Part shown: positions 43,371 to 53,127 of the stretch, one piece after another
How positions within the stretch are numbered: the stretch's first letter is position 1
How the letters are laid out: every line of letters begins with the position of its first letter
Assembly: GCF_007971525.1 (NCBI RefSeq)
Contig: NZ_CP042437.1
Coordinates: forward strand, 3,472,001 to 3,536,000
Length of the DNA stretch: 64,000 nucleotides
Source: Mucilaginibacter ginsenosidivorax
Lineage (GTDB): Bacteria; Bacteroidota; Bacteroidia; Sphingobacteriales; Sphingobacteriaceae
Direction of reading: 5' to 3'
Position numbers and translations under genes: made by a program
Notes under the pieces: generated by a model
What the model was told of the DNA's origin: nothing
Database searches by the model: none
The model's input: only the letters and a program-made list of their open reading frames with translations

Positions 43371-44774
43371 CTACTTTGTATACCTGTTAATAATATCCAC
43401 AATCACTTTGTTTTTTTGTAATTGGGGCAGGTAATCAAATAAAATATAGTGCTTTTCCGGATCGCTGGTGAGGGCCATTTCCAGGTGGTTTAGTGCTTCA
43501 TTGTATTCGCCTTTGGCAAACAGGTAGGCAACCATCCGGTAATAAAGCTCGGCAGCTTCGGGGTTGTTTTTTATGGCTTGTGATATGATTTCTATAGCGC
43601 CTACCAAGCGTTGCTGCTCATACAATATAGATGAGTAATCCAGCCAGGCATCAATATCCAGCGGGTTTAGTTCAACCACTTTTTCGTAAGCTTGTTCGGC
43701 TTCGGTCATGTGGCCCAGTTTATATTCGGCATCGGCAATGGCAAACCAGTAGTCGGCATTGGCAATATCCAAATCAAGGGCTTTTTTGTAAAAATGCAGC
43801 GCCTCAAAATAGCGCTCCTCAAAATCAAGCGTAACCCCGATACCAAACCAGGCATCGGCCAGTTTAGGATCCATTTTCACCGATTTTTTATAGAATGCAC
43901 GGGCGTCATCCATCTGCTCCAGTTTCTCGTAGCACTCGCCTATAGCGCAATAAGTATCGGCATTGGGTTGCTCATACTCAAAGGTGTGGCGATATACTTC
44001 AATAGCTTCGGCATATTTTTCCAGGTTAACCAGGGCATTACCCTTGTTAAAGTAGGCCGATGCAAAACTATCTTTAATCAGGATGGCATAGTCATAAGCA
44101 TCAATAGCTTTTTCAAACAAACTCAGTTTGGTATAGGCATTGCCCAGGTTGTACCAGGCGGCATAGCTATATGGTTCGTTATCGATATATTGCTGATAAA
44201 ACTGTACGCTTTCCTGCTGGTTATCCATTACATCGTAGCAAAATGCCAGTTCGTAAAGGGCGTCCTGGTTTTCCATATTTTGCTTAAGGCATAGCTTAAG
44301 ATAGCTTATGGCGGTATCATAATCGCCCATGTTTTGGTAAACGTAGGCTATATGCAGCAGTATTTCGTCGGTTTCTTCGGCCAGGCCAAGGGCTTTTTCA
44401 TAATTTTCCAGGGCCTCGCTAAAACGCTCCATACTCTCGTACAGGTTGCCGCGAATGATATAAATATCGGCATCCGAGGCCTCAAGCATGGCTGCTTTTT
44501 CAAGCGCGGCAAATGCTTCGGGCACTTTATTGCCTACCACCAGTAACTGGGCCTGTTTAATTAAAAATACCGCTGCAAATGGATGCTGATTGCGCGCATA
44601 CTCTGCTACCTGTAGCGCCCTGGCCGGATCATTCTTTTCGATGTAATAGTCGATAATGTTCTCAAACGCCTGGGCATCAAAAAAGTACTGGTCTTGATTT
44701 CGAATCATTTCCTCGTACCGTTCTACCGAAAATTTGGGATCTTCAGTAAAACCAAATTCAAATTCTTCTTCCAT
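43371..44774 (-). CDS. Tetratricopeptide repeat protein
   Basis: A 467-residue soluble protein made of about twelve TPR units from residue 30 to the end, with typical phrases such as AWYNLGNAYTKLSLFEKAID and AYFNKGNALVNLEKYAEAIE. No signal peptide, so a cytoplasmic scaffold. The acidic N-terminus (MEEEFEFGF) is distinctive. The partner is unknown. Confidence 0.85.
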   Translation of the reverse strand: MEEEFEFGFTEDPKFSVERYEEMIRNQDQYFFDAQAFENIIDYYIEKNDPARALQVAEYARNQHPFAAVFLIKQAQLLVVGNKVPEAFAALEKAAMLEASDADIYIIRGNLYESMERFSEALENYEKALGLAEETDEILLHIAYVYQNMGDYDTAISYLKLCLKQNMENQDALYELAFCYDVMDNQQESVQFYQQYIDNEPYSYAAWYNLGNAYTKLSLFEKAIDAYDYAILIKDSFASAYFNKGNALVNLEKYAEAIEVYRHTFEYEQPNADTYCAIGECYEKLEQMDDARAFYKKSVKMDPKLADAWFGIGVTLDFEERYFEALHFYKKALDLDIANADYWFAIADAEYKLGHMTEAEQAYEKVVELNPLDIDAWLDYSSILYEQQRLVGAIEIISQAIKNNPEAAELYYRMVAYLFAKGEYNEALNHLEMALTSDPEKHYILFDYLPQLQKNKVIVDIINRYTK

Positions 44775-45006
44775 TCAATTTTGTTTGCAGAACATCCGCT
44801 TTAGGTTAACAATTGTAATTGTCTTGTAAAGACTTATTGAAGTCAAAATACAAATAACTAAGCAACCAATTTGCAAATAAGTTTTCAACATTCAAACATT
44901 GTTAACAACCGTTAATTACAAAGCATTGATAATTAACAGTAATCATTAAAACCCGCAATTCAAAAAATTGCTTCAAAGATTTCTACCTTTGGCAAAAGTA
45001 ACAATT

Positions 45007-46548
45007 ATGGGCCTTGATATAACAGACATTCTAAAACGTTTACATATAAACGATGTAAATGATGCTTTTAGTACAGGCAGCAACTGGGGCAGCAGCGCTG
45101 GTGCAGCAATAAAAAATATTACATCGCCGGTTGACGGCCAAAAAATAGCGTCGGTTAAATTTGCTACCGAAGCCGATTATAATCAGGTAGTTGAGCAGGC
45201 AGCCACTGCGTTTAAAACCTGGCGTACAACGCCGGCTCCCAAGCGCGGCGAGGTAGTACGCCAGATAGGCGAGGCCCTGCGTGCCAATAAACAGGACTTG
45301 GGTACCCTGGTATCATACGAGATGGGCAAAAGCCTGCAGGAAGGGCTGGGCGAAGTGCAGGAAATGATTGACATTGCCGATTTTGCCGTTGGCCTGAGCC
45401 GCCAGCTATACGGGCTAACCATGCACAGCGAAAGGCCGGAGCACCGCATGTATGAGCAATACCACCCGCTGGGTATTGTTGGTATTATATCGGCTTTTAA
45501 TTTTCCGGTGGCCGTTTGGAGCTGGAACTCGCTGCTGGCCATGGTTTGCGGCGATGTAAGTATATGGAAACCATCCGAAAAAACACCTTTAACCGCTATT
45601 GCGTGCCAGCACATAGCGCAGGAGGTTTTAAAAAGGAACGACATAGCCGATGGCGTTTTGAATTTAATTAACGGCGACCGTAACATTGGCGAACTGATGG
45701 CCAATGATACCCGGATACCGCTGGTATCGGCCACCGGATCAACCCGTATGGGTAAAGCAGTTGGCGCGGCAGTTGGCGCGCGGCTTGGCAAAAGCCTGCT
45801 GGAGCTTGGTGGTAACAACTCCATCATTATTACCGAAAATGCCGACCTGGATATGTCGTTAATCGGCGCCGTATTTGGCGCGGTGGGCACTGCCGGACAG
45901 CGCTGTACCAGCACACGCAGGCTCATTATTCACGAAAGTGTTTACGATGCCTTTAAACAAAAGCTGGTAAGCGCTTATGGCCAGATACGTATTGGCAACC
46001 CGCTGGATGAGCACAACCACATGGGGCCGCTTATTGATACCGACGCTGTTGCGCTTTACCTTGATTCGATTGAGAAATGTAAAGCCGAAGGCGGAAACTT
46101 TGTGGTAGAAGGCGGCAAGCTGGAAGGCGATGCTTATGCATCGGGCTGTTATGTAAAGCCTTGTATTGCCGAGGTAGAAAACCACTATAAAATTGTACAA
46201 CACGAAACCTTTGCCCCAATACTATACCTGATTAAATATTCAACCATCGAAGAGGCTGTTGAATTGCAAAATGGGGTGCCACAGGGCCTGTCATCGGCCA
46301 TTATGACCAATAATTTACGCGAGGCAGAACAATTTTTATCCTACGCTGGTTCTGATTGTGGAATTGCCAACGTAAACATTGGTACATCGGGTGCCGAGAT
46401 AGGCGGCGCCTTTGGCGGCGAAAAAGAAACCGGCGGCGGCCGCGAATCGGGATCTGATGCATGGAAAGTTTACATGAGGAGGCAAACCAATACTATTAAT
46501 TATTCAAAAACGTTGCCATTAGCTCAGGGGATCAAATTCGATCTCTAA
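45007..46548 (+). CDS. Aldehyde dehydrogenase, ALDH7 type (piperideine-6-carboxylate dehydrogenase)
   Basis: A 513-residue NAD-dependent aldehyde dehydrogenase with catalytic Cys300 in GQRCTSTRR and Glu266 in LELGGNN. The sequence around the active site, including SGAEIGGAFGGEKETGGG, is of the antiquitin/AmaB class, which oxidises alpha-aminoadipate semialdehyde in lysine breakdown. I start at the ATG at 45007; a non-ATG start at 44968 would add unrelated residues. There is no lysine-pathway gene next to it in the window. Confidence 0.9.
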   Translation: MGLDITDILKRLHINDVNDAFSTGSNWGSSAGAAIKNITSPVDGQKIASVKFATEADYNQVVEQAATAFKTWRTTPAPKRGEVVRQIGEALRANKQDLGTLVSYEMGKSLQEGLGEVQEMIDIADFAVGLSRQLYGLTMHSERPEHRMYEQYHPLGIVGIISAFNFPVAVWSWNSLLAMVCGDVSIWKPSEKTPLTAIACQHIAQEVLKRNDIADGVLNLINGDRNIGELMANDTRIPLVSATGSTRMGKAVGAAVGARLGKSLLELGGNNSIIITENADLDMSLIGAVFGAVGTAGQRCTSTRRLIIHESVYDAFKQKLVSAYGQIRIGNPLDEHNHMGPLIDTDAVALYLDSIEKCKAEGGNFVVEGGKLEGDAYASGCYVKPCIAEVENHYKIVQHETFAPILYLIKYSTIEEAVELQNGVPQGLSSAIMTNNLREAEQFLSYAGSDCGIANVNIGTSGAEIGGAFGGEKETGGGRESGSDAWKVYMRRQTNTINYSKTLPLAQGIKFDL

Positions 46549-46573
46549 TTTTTTTATTTTCTAATACTTGTAC

Positions 46574-48220
46574 ATGTTCAATTTTCGTCCACTTATTTTA
46601 AGCGCTTTTTTATTTTCGTCACTAACAATAACCATATCGGTATCGGCTCAGGAGGCCGTGAAAAAGTCCGAGCCCGAACCGCCAAAGTTCTGGCACCTGA
46701 TGGATCTTAAAACCGAGGGCTACTTTGGTATAAGCTTAAAACAGGCTTATCTTTTTGTAAAGGGCAAGCAGAGTAAAACAGTGGTGGTGGCCACGCTGGA
46801 TAGTGGTATTGACACCTTGCAAAAAGACCTGAAAAGTATTTTATGGGTAAATAAAAAGGAAATTCCGGGTAACGGTATTGATGACGACCATAATGGTTAC
46901 GTGGATGATATACATGGCTGGAATTTTTTGGGTGGCGCCGGCGGTAAAGCCGATTTTAACGAGACTACCGAGGAGGTGCGCGAGTATAATAAGCTGAAAG
47001 GCAAGTACGCAAATGCTACCGATAGCACCGCTACCAACAAGAAAGAATTTGCTTATTGGCAGCGCGTTAAAACTGTTTATGATACAACCCTGAACAAGGC
47101 AACTACCGAAACCACGCAGCTACAGCCTATCATGAACGCGCTGATGGCAACCAGCGGATATATTAAACAAGCACTTAAAATAGGGGCAAACGGCACTTTT
47201 AGGGAAACGGATTTGGTGAACATGAAAACCGCCAACGACACCTTAAGCCAGAGTAAATATGTTTGGACAACCATATTTTCACAGGAAGGCGGCAATAAAA
47301 CCAATGCCGAAATTATTAAGGATTTGAGCGAATATCTGGCCAAACTGAACAATGACCTTGCGCCCGACCTGGAAGCCCGCAAAAGAATTGTTGGCGACAA
47401 TGTAGATAGTATGGATCATAAGCCTTACGGTAATAACCTGTTGAAATTTGCCGATGCATCGCACGGTACAGGCGTGGCCGGGCTTATTGGCGCTGTACGC
47501 AATAACGGTTACGGAATTAATGGTGTGGCCGATAATGTGCGTATTATGGCCGTTAAAACGGTACCCAATGGCGATGAGTACGATAAAGATGTGGCCAACG
47601 CCATCCGCTACGCGGTTGATAACGGGGCCAAAATCATTAACATGAGCTTTGGCAAAAAACTATCGCCACATAAGCAATGGGTTGATGACGCGTTTAAGTA
47701 CGCCGCCTCAAAAGATGTGCTGCTGGTGCTGGCCGCCGGAAATGATAACGACGATATGGATAAGAACCCCGATTATCCGAATGATTTATTTGCCGATGGT
47801 TCATCAACAGATGCAGATAACCTGATTAACGTAGGCGCTTCATCTGCCAAATTGGGCGATCACCTGGCCGGCGACTTTAGCAACTACGGCAAAAAAATGG
47901 TTGATGTTTTTGCCCCAGGTGTAAAGGTTACCACTGTTGATACTGATGCGGAGTTTAACACCGAGGATGGTACCAGTTTTTCGGCACCTATAACATCGGG
48001 TATTGCGGCTCTTTTGTTGGAATACTACCCAACATTAAGCGCCAAACAGCTAAAACAGGTGATCCTGGCATCGGCAACGCCATTAACCGGCACCATGGTT
48101 TACAAACCCGGCAGCAAAACCGAAAAGGTTGATTTTACCACCCTAAGCAAAACCGGCGGCATTGTAAACGCCTATAAAGCATTACAGATTGCATCAACCT
48201 TGCAGGGCGAGAGGAAATAA
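46574..48220 (+). CDS. Secreted S8 subtilisin-like protease
   Basis: A 548-residue exported protease. Triad: D76 in VATLDSGID, H297 in ASHGTGVAG, S468 in GTSFSAP. The signal peptide ends VSAQ. Asp and His are separated by about 220 residues, far more than in classical subtilisins, because of a helical insert of about 150 residues (about 110-285) rich in Asn, Thr and Lys. No T9SS-type C-terminal domain is visible after the protease core. It starts 25 bp after ALDH7. Confidence 0.88.
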   Translation: MFNFRPLILSAFLFSSLTITISVSAQEAVKKSEPEPPKFWHLMDLKTEGYFGISLKQAYLFVKGKQSKTVVVATLDSGIDTLQKDLKSILWVNKKEIPGNGIDDDHNGYVDDIHGWNFLGGAGGKADFNETTEEVREYNKLKGKYANATDSTATNKKEFAYWQRVKTVYDTTLNKATTETTQLQPIMNALMATSGYIKQALKIGANGTFRETDLVNMKTANDTLSQSKYVWTTIFSQEGGNKTNAEIIKDLSEYLAKLNNDLAPDLEARKRIVGDNVDSMDHKPYGNNLLKFADASHGTGVAGLIGAVRNNGYGINGVADNVRIMAVKTVPNGDEYDKDVANAIRYAVDNGAKIINMSFGKKLSPHKQWVDDAFKYAASKDVLLVLAAGNDNDDMDKNPDYPNDLFADGSSTDADNLINVGASSAKLGDHLAGDFSNYGKKMVDVFAPGVKVTTVDTDAEFNTEDGTSFSAPITSGIAALLLEYYPTLSAKQLKQVILASATPLTGTMVYKPGSKTEKVDFTTLSKTGGIVNAYKALQIASTLQGERK

Positions 48221-48269
48221 AAAGTTGGCTCCGGGGATTGAACCAACAGATACGGAAACGAGAAATAAA

Positions 48270-48555
48270 CCATGTCATTGCGAGTAACCACCGGCCAGGC
48301 TGAAAAAAATAGTAATGACGTGCAACGGATTTGGTAAAAAATGGTTCAAACCACCGTCATTGCGAGGCACGAAGCAATCCCGAACTATGTAGGACTTAGC
48401 ATGTCGGGGATTGCTTCGTGCCTCAATGACGGATATTTTATGGTGGCAATCAGTAACTTACAAATGCCTCATTATAAGGAACAAAGCAATCGCAAACTAT
48501 GCAAATTCCCTATGCATCCGACGGGAGTGCCACGCTACCGCTCGCAATGACATAA
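48270..48555. repeat. Cluster of palindromic elements, including copy 2 of the GTCATTGCGAGG element
   Basis: The complete copy (48355-48431) repeats the element at 30074-30152 along its length, including the core GGACTTAGCATGT. Degenerate copies of its ends lie at about 48274 (GTCATTGCGAG) and 48540-48552 (CTCGCAATGAC), with related inner words (GAAGCAATC, AAAGCAATCGC) between. The stretch holds no gene. Confidence 0.75.
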
Positions 48556-48656
48556 TATAATGGTCGTGCTAATGGTTGCGGATAAATTGTTCCGAGACCC
48601 TCCACACTTTTTATTTTCGGAGATAAATCGTCCGAAAATCTTTGCCCGCTAAAAAA

Positions 48657-48788
48657 CTACTTTTTCTTATCGGCATTAATGGGTTTTACCACATTGGCTT
48701 TGCCCGATTGATAATCAGACGGTGCTTTTTTACCGCCCTCGGCGGCAGGTTTCTTTTTTTCTTTTACGGCTTGTCTGTCCTTGCTCAT
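48657..48788 (-). CDS. 43-residue basic protein of unknown function
   Basis: ATG at 48788, stop at 48657. The product begins MSKDRQAVKEKKKPAAEGG and ends VVKPINADKKK: strongly basic, no hydrophobic stretch, with SDYQSGK in the middle. The Lys/Ala/Gly-rich make-up resembles small nucleic-acid-binding or disordered proteins. It is too short for normal gene calling, but has coherent codon use and a proper start and stop. I believe similar short proteins occur in related genera, from memory only. Confidence 0.5.
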   Translation of the reverse strand: MSKDRQAVKEKKKPAAEGGKKAPSDYQSGKANVVKPINADKKK

Positions 48789-49100
48789 GATGATTTCTGT
48801 TTTATAGATGTTAATAATAGGCCAGCAAATTTGGCAGCCTTGTTTAATTTGTATTAAAAATGGTATTTAGCCGGGAGTTTCTTTTGCCCCGCCATTAAAG
48901 GAAGAAAAGGAATTGCTTTATTTTTTAAAACGCTTATCTTTGAATCGAATTACTAAAGCAATTAATTAAAGGTAATGTTTTAAGTAATATAAAACGTTAC
49001 AGCTTATTTTAAATATCAAAAAACTGTATAAATGTTTAACTTTGAAACGGTTTTTAACATACGTACATTAATATAATTACAACACACAATAGCTACAACA
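48789..49100. other. AT-rich gap before the SPW gene
   Basis: No gene or strong hairpin. The last 150 bases before the SPW gene are very AT-rich and presumably hold its promoter, but no clear TAnnTTTG box at good spacing was identified. Confidence 0.4.
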
Positions 49101-49508
49101 ATGAAAAGCTTCATTCCTACAACTACTTATGCAGTTTTAAATTATGTAATTGCCCTTTTACTAATTTCGACACTGTGGACATTTGATACCTTGCACATTG
49201 GTGGCGCGGCGTTATTTTTACCGTTAATTATAGGATGGCTGCAACTGATCATGGCTATTTTTGCTAATAACAAACTGGGCTTTTTAAAAGTATTCCCGAT
49301 GAGCATGCATAATGTAAACGATGTAATTATGGGTTCGTTTTTAATGTGCTCACCATGGGTATACGATTTTCATTCAAAAATCTGGATTCCGCAGGTACTT
49401 TTTGGTGGCGCGTTATTTATAATGGGCATCTTCACCCAGGGCTCGCCGCTGATTAATAAAGAGCATACCTTACAACAAGGCGGTATTACTTCAACCGATT
49501 CATTGTAA
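49101..49508 (+). CDS. SPW repeat membrane protein
   Basis: A 135-residue integral membrane protein with four helices. The second half carries the signature LMCSPWVYDF of SPW repeats; the corresponding place in the first half reads LISTLWTFDT. SPW proteins are small membrane proteins of unknown function. The C-terminal 25 residues are polar. Confidence 0.8.
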   Translation: MKSFIPTTTYAVLNYVIALLLISTLWTFDTLHIGGAALFLPLIIGWLQLIMAIFANNKLGFLKVFPMSMHNVNDVIMGSFLMCSPWVYDFHSKIWIPQVLFGGALFIMGIFTQGSPLINKEHTLQQGGITSTDSL

Positions 49509-49536
49509 TTTGGGACTGCTTAGATCATGACATAAT

Positions 49537-49567
49537 AAAAAAGGAGCGCAATTTGCGCTCCTTTTTT
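49537..49567. terminator. Bidirectional terminator between convergent genes
   Basis: AAAAAAGGAGCGCA (49537-49550) and TGCGCTCCTTTTTT (49554-49567) form a perfect 14-bp stem with a 3-base loop. The PAS gene stop codon lies in its right arm. Confidence 0.9.
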
Positions 49568-50255
49568 ATTCAGGAACTTTTTGTTCCTGCGCTTGTTCCC
49601 TTTCGCGCAGGTTACGCATAATCTTGGTATATCCGCGATGCCGGTGCTGATCATCATGTAGCGGGAATACCAGCCCGCTGCCCCAAAAACGGGTGCCATC
49701 TTTACGCATATGGTAGCGTTCGTCAATAGCGCGGCCTTCTTTCAAGGCAGTTTTTAACTCCTGTTCCGGTACGCCTGCTGCAACGTCCTCCGGGGTAAAA
49801 AACACATCGGCGCATTTGCCTAAAATCTCAGGCTCTTTATAGCCCAACACCTTTTCGGCGCCAGTATTCCAGCTGTTGATATCGCCATTGGTGTCAGTAG
49901 TAATTACCGCGTAATCTTCCAAGCTTTCCAATACCTGCCTGAAAAAATCTTCGCTCATCCTGAAATAACGGTCGTCAAATAATTCGTCCTGGGTAATGGT
50001 GTTATCAATAGTTTGATATTCAATAAAAATATTGCTGCTATCTACACCGCAGGCCAGTTGCATCGGTTCGCGGGTAATTTTATAAAAGGTTTCGTAGCCA
50101 TCGGGCAGGTTGTTTAGTGCTGGTTTTTGCTTTACAGGCATCATGGTAATGGTAACAGCTTCGTCGGTAAGCTGGCTGTTAATATTTACTAAAAGATAGC
50201 TGTATCCTTTTTCTATCAGGTTGCCAAGCAGCTCAGGGGTAAATGGAACGCGCAT
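49566..50255 (-). CDS. PAS-domain protein without output domain
   Basis: A 229-residue soluble protein. The N-terminal 100 residues are of unknown fold. A PAS domain with PAC motif (about 105-220) follows: ESLEDYAVITTDTNGDINSW, VLGYKEPEILGK and RKDGTRFWGSG. There is no kinase, GGDEF or DNA-binding domain, so it would act through partners or as a small-ligand or redox sensor. The terminal tail is charged. Confidence 0.75.
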   Translation of the reverse strand: MRVPFTPELLGNLIEKGYSYLLVNINSQLTDEAVTITMMPVKQKPALNNLPDGYETFYKITREPMQLACGVDSSNIFIEYQTIDNTITQDELFDDRYFRMSEDFFRQVLESLEDYAVITTDTNGDINSWNTGAEKVLGYKEPEILGKCADVFFTPEDVAAGVPEQELKTALKEGRAIDERYHMRKDGTRFWGSGLVFPLHDDQHRHRGYTKIMRNLREREQAQEQKVPE

Positions 50256-50351
50256 TTTTGTTAAGGTTAAAACTGTTCGCTTTTCCCTCGCAAAAATGAA
50301 ACCATTTGTGCTTTATAGGTAACAGGATGATTTTATGTGTAAATAAAGTAT

Positions 50352-51641
50352 CTAAAATACTTCGTTAAGCCCTAAAAAAAAGCCATTGGAGCCATAACTG
50401 CCGCGGGCGTAATCAAAACACATGTTTGATCGGGTGTATTTATTAAACAGCAACCTTAGCCCAAAACCGGCACCGGGCTCCCAGTACCTGAATAATTTGA
50501 TATCACGCTGGTTATTGGCCGATTCGATATTTACAAAAGTAACGCCACTTAGCAATTTGTTTTTAGTGAGTGGAAAACGGTATTCAGCCTCGTTATAAAC
50601 AAAGGATGGCCCTTTAAACCGTCCTATTATAAACGCCCGGCCAATACGTCCGTAAGCATCACTTGCTGTGCCTGGCAGCTCAAGGTAAGGTAACGATCCG
50701 CTCAGGAGGTAGTTGGCCCAGTGCCAAAAAGCAAAAACGTTTTCTGGGTCGGTATCGCTCAGGCTCCAATACTTCCTGAATTCGGCTTTCAGCTGCACGG
50801 CATTATGGTTGCTGCCCAGCCAGCCCTGGTTGGTTCGCAAAATTATATCGGCATAAATACCCTTAAACGCACGGTTGGGCTGATCGCGGCTGTTATACTG
50901 AAAATTTAACAGGATGCCGTTGGCATTGTATTTAAACGGATAATAACCTTTGCGTATACTATAACGGTAGTTGTGCGTTTCTTCAACCGGGATGTTTTTT
51001 CGGTTATCATCAATGTTATCATAAAAATTAAAACTAAGACCAGCCCCTATGTAAATGTGGTCGGTTATTTTGCGGTAAATGCGCTCGTTGATTTTTAAAT
51101 AGGTGTACCTGATCGGAAACTCGTCGGGGTTATCATCAAAATGCCTGTCGCCCATATGAAAGGGGCCGTCGCCAACGCTGCGCCTGCCGGTACCCAGCCC
51201 ATTATCTTTGGCTATGGTTTTGCCTACCTGTAGAGTGCCCTGCAGGTTCCAGGTATTTTTTGAAGTAAAGGCATTGTGTTTAAATTCAAGTGTGGAGAGG
51301 CCGTTTGTAGATATATAAGCCCCCGCGTTCATTACCGATAATATGGTATTACGCCTATCGCCAAAATACTTACCCGCAGCAGATGTTGCGCCTATGGCAA
51401 AACCAACGCTTGGGTTGTAAGCGGCTGATGGCAATACCGCCCAAAAAAAGTTTTTTTCATGCCGGCTGGTATCGGCTGTAGCCGGCTTCCTGCTGCTGAA
51501 AATTGAATTTAAAAGGCCATTGGCATCACTTTGGGTTTTTAGCGAATCCTCTAAACTAACCCTGTTTTGCGCGTGAATGGCGGTTGTGGTTAGGATAAGA
51601 AAAAATAGCGCAAGGGCAAATTTGCAAATAAGTGAAATCAA
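50352..51641 (-). CDS. Outer-membrane surface-antigen (BamA/TamA-like barrel) protein
   Basis: A 429-residue exported protein with a signal peptide ending AIHAQ. A short N-terminal region precedes a 16-strand-type barrel (D15/Omp85-like): phrases such as FQYNSRDQPNRAFKGIYADI and the late GAGFGLRLLFNKYTRSNMCFDYARG match the bacterial surface antigen family. No POTRA domain is visible, so it is a barrel-only member of unknown cargo. Confidence 0.72.
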   Translation of the reverse strand: MISLICKFALALFFLILTTTAIHAQNRVSLEDSLKTQSDANGLLNSIFSSRKPATADTSRHEKNFFWAVLPSAAYNPSVGFAIGATSAAGKYFGDRRNTILSVMNAGAYISTNGLSTLEFKHNAFTSKNTWNLQGTLQVGKTIAKDNGLGTGRRSVGDGPFHMGDRHFDDNPDEFPIRYTYLKINERIYRKITDHIYIGAGLSFNFYDNIDDNRKNIPVEETHNYRYSIRKGYYPFKYNANGILLNFQYNSRDQPNRAFKGIYADIILRTNQGWLGSNHNAVQLKAEFRKYWSLSDTDPENVFAFWHWANYLLSGSLPYLELPGTASDAYGRIGRAFIIGRFKGPSFVYNEAEYRFPLTKNKLLSGVTFVNIESANNQRDIKLFRYWEPGAGFGLRLLFNKYTRSNMCFDYARGSYGSNGFFLGLNEVF

Positions 51642-51765
51642 TTTAGGGCATTAATTAGTAAAGGCTAATATAAACTTATCATTTTGAAAGTGCGCATGTT
51701 AAGCGGGATTTTGTTTGATTTTCTAAAGATTGACAGGCGTTTTAAAAGAGACTCCAATGCTAAAA

Positions 51766-51806
51766 AAAAGAGAGCGGCTTTGCTTTATGGCGGGCCGCCC
51801 TCTTTT
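51766..51806 (-). terminator. Terminator after the lipoprotein gene
   Basis: Arms AAAAGAGAGCGGC (51766-51778) and GCCGCCCTCTTTT (51794-51806) with one mismatch; on the minus strand a T-run follows. Confidence 0.75.
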
Positions 51807-51888
51807 GTTAAGTTTAACATTAAGAAATGATTTTCATAGGTAAATGGAAATCTGCAACCGTGCCCGATAACAGGACACAGCAGTTTAG

Positions 51889-52566
51889 CTATTTTATTTT
51901 GTAGCTAAAAATCTCTGATTTTAAAATCACCTTGCCGCCTGTATTTGCATAAACAGCAACCACTCCAATTCCTTTTGCTACATAAAACTCCTGGGTAAAC
52001 TGCGTGGTGTATACGCCGTTAATTTTAACCTGCAGCTCCACATTACTATGAATTAAGTTTGTGTAGTTTTTCCCGAGAATAACGCGCGAGATACCTTTTT
52101 CGGCAATGGTAGTCTTTAGGCGGGCGTCAACCTGGTTTTCAGCGTCGCTTAAATCAAGAGCGGTTGTCCAGCTTGTACCGGCCTCAACATTATCGTTCAG
52201 ATAAGGAAGGTCAAACTGCTTGTCGGTTTCATCGTCAAGCTGGATGGTGCTGTACACATGATTTTCAAAATTGAGATAGGTTTTGGTGGTGCCATCGTTA
52301 TCAACCGAGCTTAATACATGATAGTTTTTTGTCCCTATCTTTTTAATCTCGGCAGTCATCGTGTTCTCGGTGGTGTCCAGTGTTTCGGTATTATCCCCGG
52401 GTATTGGCGATACGGCGGTGGTGCGGTATTTCCAGGTAGAGCCGGCACTTACCGGTTGATAGGTATCGTTACCGGTGTTACCGCCGGGAGTGTTGCTGTT
52501 GTCTTTTTTGCAGGCACCAAAAAATAAAATTAGCAGGGTGGTTAAGGTTAAAAGTGTCCTTTTCAT
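51889..52566 (-). CDS. Lipoprotein of unknown function
   Basis: A 225-residue protein with a lipoprotein signal (LLILFFGACKKD) followed by a Gly/Asn-rich linker. The body is beta-rich (GSTWKYRTTA, then ENTMTAEIKKIGTKNYHVLS) and resembles uncharacterised Bacteroidota surface lipoproteins. No enzymatic motif. Confidence 0.65.
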   Translation of the reverse strand: MKRTLLTLTTLLILFFGACKKDNSNTPGGNTGNDTYQPVSAGSTWKYRTTAVSPIPGDNTETLDTTENTMTAEIKKIGTKNYHVLSSVDNDGTTKTYLNFENHVYSTIQLDDETDKQFDLPYLNDNVEAGTSWTTALDLSDAENQVDARLKTTIAEKGISRVILGKNYTNLIHSNVELQVKINGVYTTQFTQEFYVAKGIGVVAVYANTGGKVILKSEIFSYKIK

Positions 52567-53127
52567 TTTCGTAAATTAATTCGTGACCGTTTTCCGATCG
52601 TTTTTATGGTAAATATTTATTTATTAAACCGGCATCCGGGGCGCCTCCGTTTGCCGCGTTTTGAAGCCAATGACGTGTAAAATATCTGTTACGTTACAAT
52701 GGTGTATAAATATTTTTTGTGTAATAAAACTTAGCAATGCAATTTTATTGTTATGAAAAGGTCTTTAATGCTTTGTAAGTAATTGATTAATAGTATTTTA
52801 AAACAGTCGTGTTTAAGCGGGTTGTTTAATTGGGGAAAAATAAATTTTGATCGGTTTTTTCTGAAATAAGGAGTATTTAGCCGGTTTGCTTTAGGATAGC
52901 CACAGTGCTGAATACCTGAACCAAGAATAGCCAGCGTTGGGTGCGGACAAAAACGGGCTAATATTTAGTAAAATATCGATGCCAAAATCATATAAAAAGC
53001 CGGGCTTTTATTCTTCCGGAATAAAAATAGCTGGGCCGAAATCCAAGTTATAACGTACAACGTATACCTCTGAAAATCAACTCAACAAAAACGTATAACT
53101 TAACGCGTTAAACGTACAACCTAAAAT
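52567..53127. other. 561-bp gap before the lipid-modification operon
   Basis: No gene. It contains a perfect 8-bp hairpin, TTTTATTC (53006-53013)/GAATAAAA (53019-53026), and just before the operon several copies of the word ACGTACAAC / ACGTATAAC (53050-53120), another word-built repeat tract. The operon's promoter must lie here but is not clear. Confidence 0.4.

Noticed and set aside
48642..48857. 71-codon plus-strand frame in the repeat-rich gap
   Set aside because: It is the shadow of the better-supported 43-residue basic protein on the minus strand and its product is an improbable Phe-rich string.
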